Below are positions 57,940 through 64,000 of a stretch of 64,000 bases of DNA, piece after piece; position 1 is the first letter of the stretch, and each line of letters begins with the position of its first letter. The notes beneath the pieces are model-generated. The model worked only from the letters and a program-made list of their open reading frames with translations. It searched no databases and was not told the DNA's origin. The position numbers and the translations under genes were made by a program. The DNA is taken from assembly GCF_902506325.1 (NCBI RefSeq), contig NZ_LR732328.1, positions 496,001-560,000 on the forward strand, written 5' to 3'. The stretch is from Limnobacter sp. 130. Lineage in GTDB: Bacteria > Pseudomonadota > Gammaproteobacteria > Burkholderiales > Burkholderiaceae_B.

Positions 57940-57998
57940 ACGCTTTAGCAGATTTGTTTTAGTTCGCCCCGCAAGTTGTCATTTAACTCAGCGAACTT
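57940..57998 (-). promoter_or_regulatory. Candidate SAM-II-like riboswitch upstream of metK
   Basis: On the minus strand a 7-bp stem GTTCGCT / GGCGAAC (57996-57990 with 57968-57962) closes a loop that begins GAGTTAAAT and ends CTTGCGG. It is followed by TAAAACAAATCTGCTAAAGCG. The stem position, the U-rich entry, the UUGC block and the GCUAAA block about 12 bases after the stem follow the SAM-II pseudoknot layout as I remember it. The 5' end falls at the start predicted from the promoter at 58003-58030. The ribosome site lies over 50 bases downstream, so an extra platform helix would be needed. SAM-V has a related core. Confidence 0.6.
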
Positions 57999-58002
57999 GG
58001 GA

Positions 58003-58030
58003 AATATACAACATTTGGAGGCGAAGGCAA
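58003..58030 (-). promoter_or_regulatory. Predicted promoter of metK
   Basis: TTGCCT (-35, 58025-58030) and TATATT (-10, 58003-58008) on the minus strand, 16 bases apart. The expected start near 57996 is the first base of the predicted aptamer stem. Confidence 0.55.
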
Positions 58031-58056
58031 AGCGAGGACTGGTTACAATCTGCCCC

Positions 58057-58923
58057 ATGATCAAATATTTGTTCAAAGTCCTGTCTGTATTTCCCTTGCC
58101 AATCCTGCACGCACTAGGCGCATGGTTGGGTTGGGCGGTATATGGTTTGTCGGCCAGTTATCGTCGAAAAATCGATGTCCACTCAAAAATCGCTTTTCCT
58201 CACAACGAGTCCTTGCGCTTGGCGGCTGTGAAAGGTTCGGTCAAGCATGCCGGAATGGCACTTTTGGAATTGCCTTTCCTTTGGGGATTGTCGACGCAAA
58301 AGGGTGCAGGGCGCTGTACCGATATTTCTGGTTGGGATGTTGTCCAAAAGGCTCAATCCAAAGGAAAAGGGGTTATTTTCCTAACCCCGCACATGGGCAG
58401 TTTTGAGTCCACGGCCCAGATATTTTCCACTCGCGCACCCATCACGGTCTTGTATCGCCCCAATCGCAAGGCAGAACTCCAAAATATCATCGAAGACAGC
58501 CGGGCCCGCGACAATGTCGCCTTGGCTCCCACCACGATTGGTGGTGTGAAAATCTTGCTCAAAGCCCTAAGGCGAGGCGAAGCGGTCGGGATGTTGCCCG
58601 ACCAGGTCCCGGCCCAAGGCGAGGGCATTTGGGCTCCCATGTTTGGTCAGCCTGCTTACACCATGACCTTACCGGGTCGACTGCATCAGTCAACCGGCGC
58701 TGTAATTGTTCTGGCAATCGGTTACCGAAAACCGGGTGGTAAAGGGTTTTGCCTTGAGCTTTACCCTGGCCCAGAATCTCTGAGTCCTGATCCCGTAGAG
58801 GCCGCCACACAAGTGAATGCTGAAATGGAAAAACTGATTCTGATGCATCCCGATCAATATTATTGGGGCTATGAGCGTTACAAGCCTCCCAAAGGTCAGC
58901 CTGGCCAACAAGGGCAATCATGA
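58057..58923 (+). CDS. lpxL: Lipid A biosynthesis acyltransferase (LpxL/HtrB-like)
   Basis: A 288-residue inner-membrane acyltransferase with an N-terminal membrane anchor (residues 8-28), the HX4E catalytic motif in TPHMGSFEST near residue 114, LYRPNRKAEL and MLPDQVPAQGEGIWAPMFG. It adds a secondary acyl chain to Kdo-lipid A or a similar lipid. ATG 58057 is chosen; sequence upstream in frame runs into the metK leader. The next gene is a paralogue that overlaps by 4 bases (ATGA), so the pair may add two different chains. Confidence 0.88.
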   Translation: MIKYLFKVLSVFPLPILHALGAWLGWAVYGLSASYRRKIDVHSKIAFPHNESLRLAAVKGSVKHAGMALLELPFLWGLSTQKGAGRCTDISGWDVVQKAQSKGKGVIFLTPHMGSFESTAQIFSTRAPITVLYRPNRKAELQNIIEDSRARDNVALAPTTIGGVKILLKALRRGEAVGMLPDQVPAQGEGIWAPMFGQPAYTMTLPGRLHQSTGAVIVLAIGYRKPGGKGFCLELYPGPESLSPDPVEAATQVNAEMEKLILMHPDQYYWGYERYKPPKGQPGQQGQS

Positions 58924-59795
58924 CGCAGTTATTGATTTCAATCTGGTTTGCTCTCGCGCGTTTGCCATTCTTCGCTTATCGATTCATCTCTACATCGGTG
59001 TCTGCATTGTTGGCCCTGGTGCTGTTTGTATTGGCCCGTGAGCGTCGCCGGGTTGCACTCACCAATCTTTCCTTGTGTTTTCCCGACTCGTCCAATTTCC
59101 AGCGCATTCGCTGGGCTTTGGCTCATATTTATTTTTACCTGCGTACATTTTTGGATCGGGCCTGGTTATGGTCGGGTAACGAAAGGGTAGTTCGTGACCG
59201 AGTTCGAATAGACAATCCCGAAGCTTTGGCTATTCTTGACACCGAGACTCCCACCATTTTTCTTGCACCCCATTTTTTGGGTCTGGATGCAGCGTGGAGC
59301 CGCTTGTGCCTTGAAATCGACATGGTCACCATGTATTCCAACCAGAAAAATCCGGTATTAAATTCGTTGATATTGGAGGGGCGGTCCAAATTCGGGGAGC
59401 AATTGCTTTTGTCACGCCAACAGGGCGTGCGTCCCTTGCTTGCAGCAATGAAAAAAGGGCGCCCTTTGTATTATTTGCCCGATATGGACTTCGGCGAGCG
59501 CGACTCTGTGTTCGTGAATTTTTTTGGTGTCAAAGCAGCCACTGTCACGGCGGTGGCCAGATTATCGAAATTGCTCAAGGCGCAGGTCGTGCCCGTCACC
59601 ACGAGATACTGCAATGGCCGTTACCTCATCCATATTCACGAACCTTTACCCAATTTCCCGCTGGAAGATGACACGGACTCTACACAAGCCATGAATCACC
59701 ACATTGAGTCTTGGGTCAAAGACAACATTCCACAATACTTGTGGTTGCACAAACGATTCAAAACCCGCCCAGAGGGTGAGTCAAGAATATACTGA
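58920..59795 (+). CDS. Second lysophospholipid / lipid A acyltransferase
   Basis: A 291-residue paralogue of the upstream gene, with the HX4D motif in APHFLGLDAAWSRL near residue 117, SNQKNPVLNSLI and YYLPDMDFGERDSVFVNFFG. The N-terminal helix (about 4-37) is a membrane anchor. It resembles the LpxM/MsbB branch, but which acyl position it serves cannot be told. The order metK, two acyltransferases, dapF is common in betaproteobacteria. Confidence 0.88.
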   Translation: MTQLLISIWFALARLPFFAYRFISTSVSALLALVLFVLARERRRVALTNLSLCFPDSSNFQRIRWALAHIYFYLRTFLDRAWLWSGNERVVRDRVRIDNPEALAILDTETPTIFLAPHFLGLDAAWSRLCLEIDMVTMYSNQKNPVLNSLILEGRSKFGEQLLLSRQQGVRPLLAAMKKGRPLYYLPDMDFGERDSVFVNFFGVKAATVTAVARLSKLLKAQVVPVTTRYCNGRYLIHIHEPLPNFPLEDDTDSTQAMNHHIESWVKDNIPQYLWLHKRFKTRPEGESRIY

Positions 59796-59834
59796 CACCT
59801 GAATTAAACAGATTGATGGCTCAACAGATCAAAG

Positions 59835-60710
59835 ATGACTAATCCGACAACACTCAGGTTCACCAAAATGCACGGTGCGGGCAACGACTTCGTTGTGCTC
59901 GATAACTGTGCCGGTCAAATTGACCTTAGTCCTGGGCTGATCAAGCGACTCGCCGACCGCCATTTCGGCGTGGGTGCAGACCAGGTCCTTGTTGTCGAAT
60001 CTTCTTCGCAGGCCGACTTCAAATACCGCATCTTCAATGCAGACGGACAAGAGGTACAACAATGTGGCAATGGCGCACGTTGTTTCGCGCAGTATGTGTT
60101 TGACAAAGGGCTCACTCAGAAAAATCAAATCACAGTGGAAACACTTGCTGGTATTATTCAGCCCGAATTGATCAGGCACAATTGGGTCAAAGTCAACATG
60201 GGGCCCGCTGAATTCAGTCCTGGCAATGTGCCATTTATTTCAGAAGGTTTGGTCACCCGAAAAGCGGGTGCCCTAACGCAATACAAGCTCCCGATCGATT
60301 TAGGTCCTGAGCTCGAAGAGCTGTGGGTTGGCGTCGCTTCCATGGGAAATCCGCATGTTGTGATACTTTTGGAACAACCTGCCTCTGATGAATTGGTTCA
60401 GCACCTCGGCGCAACCCTGGAATCACATCCCCGTTTTCCCGAGAGGGTCAATGTCGGTTTTCTTCATGTGGTGGATCGCAGCCAGGTTCACCTTCGCGTC
60501 TATGAGCGCGGCGTGGGAGAAACTCTGGCCTGTGGAACAGGAGCATGCGCGGCAGCTGTCGTGGGCATGAAAATGGGGCTTATTGCCGAGCGTGTAGACG
60601 TGGTCAAAGCCGGTGGAACGCTTACCATTGAATGGAGTGGGCAACAGGACAGTGATGTTTTGATGACAGGCCCAGCGCAAACAGTTTTTGAAGGAGAGTT
60701 TTACTTATGA
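59835..60710 (+). CDS. dapF: Diaminopimelate epimerase
   Basis: DapF (291 aa) converts LL- to meso-diaminopimelate for lysine and peptidoglycan. KMHGAGNDFVVLDN opens the protein. The two catalytic cysteines are in QCGNGARCF (first thiol in CGNGA) and ACGTGACAAAV. The stop overlaps the DUF484 start (ATGA). The order dapF-DUF484-xerC matches that of E. coli. Confidence 0.97.
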   Translation: MTNPTTLRFTKMHGAGNDFVVLDNCAGQIDLSPGLIKRLADRHFGVGADQVLVVESSSQADFKYRIFNADGQEVQQCGNGARCFAQYVFDKGLTQKNQITVETLAGIIQPELIRHNWVKVNMGPAEFSPGNVPFISEGLVTRKAGALTQYKLPIDLGPELEELWVGVASMGNPHVVILLEQPASDELVQHLGATLESHPRFPERVNVGFLHVVDRSQVHLRVYERGVGETLACGTGACAAAVVGMKMGLIAERVDVVKAGGTLTIEWSGQQDSDVLMTGPAQTVFEGEFYL

Positions 60711-61357
60711 CTGACGAGGCCGTTCAGGTTGCCGATTTTTTGAAGGCACATCCCGATTTCTTAATCAAGAACCCGGGTATTTTGGCTTTCATCAAATTGC
60801 CCGAGCAAAGCACCGGGAATGTGGCTTCGCTGCACGAGCGTCAAGTTCAAACCATGCGTGAGAAAGTCAAATCACTTGAACTCCGTGTCGTTGAATTGAC
60901 CCATGCTGCGGTTGAGAATCAAGCCATCATCGGCAACTTGCAGGCGATTACCCGCACATTGTTGACAGTCAAAGATGCAGTCGATCTACCTGCCGTGCTG
61001 GTAGACGCAATCCAAAAGAAATTTGTAGTACCAATTGTTCGTTTACAGCTGTGGAACGAAAGCGATTGTTCAATCGGTGATTCCGACAAGAGCCGGATTG
61101 ATGACATGAAAAATCTCTATTGTGGTTTTGCAGAAAATGCGCCGACCTTGTCGTTATTTGACGGAGAGCAAGTGGCACCCCGCTCGGTGGTGTTGATCCC
61201 TTTGCGTATTGGTGCCAGTCCGGTGACCTTTGGTTGTCTGGGTTTCGGCTCACCAGACAAAGACCGATTCTCGCCAACTTTAGAAACCGATTTTCTGAAT
61301 ACACTGGCTGAAACCGCATGCGCCGCACTGAGCAGACTCCAGAATCCGCAATCCTGA
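60707..61357 (+). CDS. DUF484 family protein
   Basis: A 216-residue protein with VADFLKAHPDFLIKNPGILAF near its start, a coiled segment with VASLHERQVQTMREKVKSLE, and a GAF-like domain (about 85-210: LLTVKDAVDLPAVLVD, LIPLRIGASPVTFGCLGFGS). The function is unknown, though it is nearly always found between dapF and xerC in proteobacteria. It overlaps dapF by 4 and xerC by 40 bases, a very tight coupling. Confidence 0.92.
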   Translation: MTDEAVQVADFLKAHPDFLIKNPGILAFIKLPEQSTGNVASLHERQVQTMREKVKSLELRVVELTHAAVENQAIIGNLQAITRTLLTVKDAVDLPAVLVDAIQKKFVVPIVRLQLWNESDCSIGDSDKSRIDDMKNLYCGFAENAPTLSLFDGEQVAPRSVVLIPLRIGASPVTFGCLGFGSPDKDRFSPTLETDFLNTLAETACAALSRLQNPQS

Positions 61358-62214
61358 TTCAGCGGTATCTGGATTTTCTGCGCCTGGAGCGTCGTTACAG
61401 CGACAACTCTGTGAAGGCTGCTCATCGTGACCTGCTTTTGATTCGCAGCCCACATGACCAAGTCACAGCCTCAGTACTCAAATCAATCCTCGCCCAGCGT
61501 CATGCAAATGGCGCTGCGCCAGCAAGCCTCGCCCGCATTGCTTCAAGCTGGCGGGGTTTTTTTAAATATTTGCTTAACAACGGCGCAATCGAGGCTGATC
61601 CCACCTTGGGCCTCAAAACACCCAAACTGCCTCGATCATTGCCCAAGGCGGTGGGAGTTGATCCTTTGGCAGCATTGCTTGCCATACCGCTTCCGCAACG
61701 GTTTCGGTTCGCCCAGGCGCATGTATTAATTGAACTTTTGTACTGCACTGGTTTGCGAATCAGCGAGGCTTTAACACTTCGGGTTGACGTCTTGAACGGG
61801 GCCGCAGAACTGCGGGTTATCGGGAAGGGAAGCAAGACCCGAATTGTGCCTGTGGTCGATGCGCTGCAAACGCGTTTCAAAGAATTTGTAGAACCTCGCC
61901 AGCGTCATTTGGTCAAGCTGGGCCGGTTGCAAGAAACTTCACTGTTCGTGTCCGCCAAGGGGCAGGCATTGACTGTCAGGCAAGCCCAGCGAGACGTCGC
62001 TGACCATGCTGCGAATTGCGGTTTGGGTCAACATCTGCACCCGCACATGCTGCGTCACTCTTTTGGAAGTCATTTGTTGCAAGGTACGCAAAATTTGCGA
62101 GCGGTTCAGGAGTTGCTGGGGCATGAATCAATTGCATCCACGCAGGTGTACACCGCACTCGATTTTGATCACCTTTCCAGCGTCTATGACAACGCATTTC
62201 CGCGTGCCAAATAA
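61318..62214 (+). CDS. xerC: Tyrosine recombinase XerC
   Basis: XerC (298 aa), with XerD, resolves chromosome dimers at dif. The N-terminal SAM-like DNA-binding domain (about 10-95) is followed by a catalytic domain with Arg in CTGLRISEALTL, Lys in GKGSKTRIVPV, HMLRHSFGSHLL, LGHESIASTQVYT with the nucleophile Tyr. Position after dapF-DUF484 identifies XerC rather than XerD. The first 40 bases overlap the DUF484 gene. Confidence 0.94.
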   Translation: MRRTEQTPESAILIQRYLDFLRLERRYSDNSVKAAHRDLLLIRSPHDQVTASVLKSILAQRHANGAAPASLARIASSWRGFFKYLLNNGAIEADPTLGLKTPKLPRSLPKAVGVDPLAALLAIPLPQRFRFAQAHVLIELLYCTGLRISEALTLRVDVLNGAAELRVIGKGSKTRIVPVVDALQTRFKEFVEPRQRHLVKLGRLQETSLFVSAKGQALTVRQAQRDVADHAANCGLGQHLHPHMLRHSFGSHLLQGTQNLRAVQELLGHESIASTQVYTALDFDHLSSVYDNAFPRAK

Positions 62215-62228
62215 GTAAATGCGCGGGT

Positions 62229-62888
62229 TTAGAGTGCGGATAGCAAACGCGTGGCCGCCAAACCCAATGTTTCATTGTCTTGGCGTGAAGTGTCGTTCGC
62301 GATCAGGCGGTTCAACATCTTTGCTGTGTTGTGTGTTGGATCATTGGCACTGAATCGTTCCCGTGCCTCGATCATGGAATCAATCACAGTGTCGGCATCA
62401 CTCCCGGCATTCTCTTTTGCATAGAGAATCGCCACAGTGTCCGCAAACAATTCTTGTTTGTAGACCATCTCTGGCTTTGGTCCAAAGCTTCCGGTGTGCT
62501 GAATACCACGAAACTCGTCCTCATTCACTTCGTAATTGGCCACGAAAGAACGACTTTCCCGGAAACAGTGTCCCATTTCGTGAGCAACGGATGCTGCAAT
62601 AATTTTTGGCCATTGTGCGCGGTTGTTTTCATTCAAAAATCTTCCCCATTGTGCCCACGCCGTTTCATTGGTGTTCACAATAACCACGCATTTACCGTTG
62701 GCATAAGCCAAGGCACCAAGGGGAGTAGGTTCTGGGCGCTCCGTTACAATCAAAGAGGGTTTTGTTCGCATGTCAGATTCCAGTTCGATCATGACTTCTC
62801 TTGCGATTTGCTCAACTTGTTGTGCTGGCAGTTGTGCCAGGTCAATTGAGCCAAAACCCAAACCCAGAGAAAGAAGGAATGACAGCAT
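62229..62888 (-). CDS. Secreted HExxH metallopeptidase-like protein of unknown function
   Basis: I do not recognise a named family. From ATG 62888 the protein is 219 residues with a short signal-like N-terminus (MLSFLLSLGLGFGSIDLA). HEMGH at residues 103-107 is a zinc-binding helix, and ELFAD at 146-150 could supply the third ligand, as ExxxD does in gluzincins. VVIVNTNETAWAQWGRF and WPKIIAASV surround it. A codon four residues upstream (62900) is also possible. It lies downstream of earP on the same strand but probably beyond a weak terminator. Confidence 0.65.
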   Translation of the reverse strand: MLSFLLSLGLGFGSIDLAQLPAQQVEQIAREVMIELESDMRTKPSLIVTERPEPTPLGALAYANGKCVVIVNTNETAWAQWGRFLNENNRAQWPKIIAASVAHEMGHCFRESRSFVANYEVNEDEFRGIQHTGSFGPKPEMVYKQELFADTVAILYAKENAGSDADTVIDSMIEARERFSANDPTHNTAKMLNRLIANDTSRQDNETLGLAATRLLSAL

Positions 62889-62953
62889 GGTTGAATCCAA
62901 GCGTTGAACTTGAATTCAGTGTCTGCCTTCCCTGTGTGTTTCTTTTTGCTGAG

Positions 62954-62977
62954 AAAAGCCTTATAAATCAGGCTTTT
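62954..62977 (-). terminator. Possible terminator at the end of earP
   Basis: An 8-bp perfect stem AAAAGCCT (62954-62961) / AGGCTTTT (62970-62977) with an 8-base loop overlaps the earP stop codon. The T-run after the stem is short, so termination may be partial. Confidence 0.45.
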
Positions 62978-64000
62978 CAAGCAAAGTAGGAGTCTGCAAA
63001 CGGCACCATGTAAGAACTTCCTTTACAAGTTCCCGACCGTTTAGAAGTCGAGTTTGCCACCTCATCGCATGGGTTTGTAATTCGGGTAGGTGCGGTAAAA
63101 GCGCTATCCAAATCTCGCCAAAATCGGCCTCTGTATCAATACCGTTCCAAGCCAGCCAGCAATTCCAAAGTGCCACTTTGCAATCCGCGTCAAGCCCCTC
63201 GGCATAAAGCTCGTAAAAGCAGGTCAGTTTTTCGGCATGTGCATTGTCTTCGGTGGGGTAAATTTGCCAAATAAGTGGTTTGCCCGCCAGTTGAGCCCGA
63301 ACAAATGAATCCTCGCCCCTCACGAACAATACATCGTGTTGCGCCAGCAATTCATCAAATTGACTTTGAGGCACGAATGGGAGCAGCTTTGCGCAATCTT
63401 GCGCTTTAAGCGCCATTCCATTCCCGGCAAGTCCAATTCGTATCGTGTGTTCGCGCTCATTCATCGAGTTGCAGGCATCAACTAACTCCCTTACCGGCGC
63501 ATTCGAATAGGCAAAAATGAAAATATCGAGACCTGTCTTTTTCGCTTGCGGTGGACAATCAAGCAAGTGCCTTGGGTAGTCGCAGTGAATGAGTCCACCA
63601 GTTTTTTCCGTAAAGCCAGGATAAAAAAATGTGGTCATGTGTCCCGTGCTGGGGTCCACAGAGGTACTCAAGTGAAAGCTTTCGACCCATTTTTCGGATG
63701 ACAGGTAATCAATCAGCAACCACGGAACACCAGGACAATTGTGTTTCAGTGCCACATCAAAACGAAATCGGGTTTGTTCACTCGATGTCCCGAAAGGCTC
63801 CAGAATCAGATCTGGCGCTCGCACTGCGGTGTCTTCAATCGCAGCTTGAGTTGCATCAATTAACGTTAACCTGTCAATGTCGTGAGTCGGGTACAGCGCA
63901 CTAAAAGTAGCAGAGTGGTCATGAAATAAATCTACGCTGTGCCCATTAGAGGCCAATGCTTTGGCCAAACGAAGGGAAAAACCAGCATCGCCGAAATTAT
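62961..64000 (-). CDS. earP: EF-P arginine rhamnosyltransferase EarP (5' end outside window)
   Basis: EarP transfers rhamnose from dTDP-L-rhamnose to Arg32 of elongation factor P, which helps ribosomes through polyproline stretches. The frame is open to the right edge and reads NFGDAGFSLRLAKALASNG there, the conserved EarP N-terminal loop, so the true start lies beyond the window and TTG 63968 is not the start. The C-terminal signature RGEDSFVRAQLAGKPLIWQ and the following YPTEDNAHAEKL bind the nucleotide sugar. efp usually neighbours it, probably just outside the window. Confidence 0.94.
   Translation of the reverse strand, partial: NFGDAGFSLRLAKALASNGHSVDLFHDHSATFSALYPTHDIDRLTLIDATQAAIEDTAVRAPDLILEPFGTSSEQTRFRFDVALKHNCPGVPWLLIDYLSSEKWVESFHLSTSVDPSTGHMTTFFYPGFTEKTGGLIHCDYPRHLLDCPPQAKKTGLDIFIFAYSNAPVRELVDACNSMNEREHTIRIGLAGNGMALKAQDCAKLLPFVPQSQFDELLAQHDVLFVRGEDSFVRAQLAGKPLIWQIYPTEDNAHAEKLTCFYELYAEGLDADCKVALWNCWLAWNGIDTEADFGEIWIALLPHLPELQTHAMRWQTRLLNGRELVKEVLTWCRLQTPTLLEKPDL

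Overview
The window looks like a chromosomal housekeeping segment of a betaproteobacterium, order Burkholderiales. The genus is not proven; a Limnobacter-like organism is my guess from the moderate G+C content and protein flavour. The reasons are gene orders typical of that group: purC-purE-purK-tsaC, hda next to purM, rplM-rpsI-argC with a bactofilin and erpA, recA-recX-sucCD, metK next to two lipid A type acyltransferases and dapF, an S-adenosylhomocysteine (SAH) riboswitch on ahcY, an EarP-type EF-P rhamnosyltransferase and a Coq7 hydroxylase. There are no rRNA or tRNA genes, insertion sequences, CRISPR arrays or prophage genes in the window.

Layout. 1-4312 (+): the 3' part of class II aldolase, a terminator, then purC, purE, purK and tsaC/sua5. 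10431-4328 (-): a tight eight-gene run hda, HAD phosphatase, pcnB, folK, deoxynucleoside kinase, panB, panC, panD. 10588-11628 (+): purM. 13045-11757 (-): a small cassette that does not look like housekeeping, made of a PAAR spike protein, a His/Cys hydrolase-like protein and a lipoprotein. This is most simply an orphan type VI secretion effector/immunity island. 14312-13173 (-): queG. 14311-18983 (+): tsaE, amiC, mutL, miaA. 23506-19007 (-): rplM, rpsI, terminator, argC, DUF6776-like, bactofilin, erpA, terminator, AEC transporter. 23507-24041 is the only large gap. It holds the rplM promoter and, on the minus strand, a very likely small RNA whose hairpin loop shows an anti-Shine-Dalgarno sequence.

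24042-34567: osmC (+) and coq7 (-) converge, then a long plus-strand stretch of miaB, corC, lnt, ribBA, ribH, nusB, thiL, pgpA, pncC and recA (with a LexA box), continuing as recX, sucC, sucD, a type IV pilin. moaC (-) and the BepA-like protease (+) follow. 46366-40383 carries fbp, pepN, a histidine-rich UreE-like protein and yajQ (all -), and murB (+). 49761-46366 (-) is the arginine block argD-argF-argG. 52858-49885 (-) holds slt and an NDUFA9-like protein. ygfA (+) follows.

53435-57998 (-) is a methyl-cycle block. metK sits behind a SAM-II-like leader, then ahcY-tlyA-metF sit behind an SAH riboswitch. In both cases a promoter can be drawn whose expected start point falls at the 5' end of the aptamer. 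Together they would let the cell sense the product (SAM) and the by-product (SAH) separately in adjacent operons. 58057-62214 (+) runs lpxL-like, second acyltransferase, dapF, DUF484, xerC. The window ends with a secreted HExxH protein and earP (both -), the latter cut by the right edge.

Most promising for follow-up: the PAAR-hydrolase-lipoprotein cassette, the anti-SD small RNA, and the SAM-II-like leader of metK paired with the SAH riboswitch of ahcY. All statements rest on reading the sequence and on remembered family features; no search was run.
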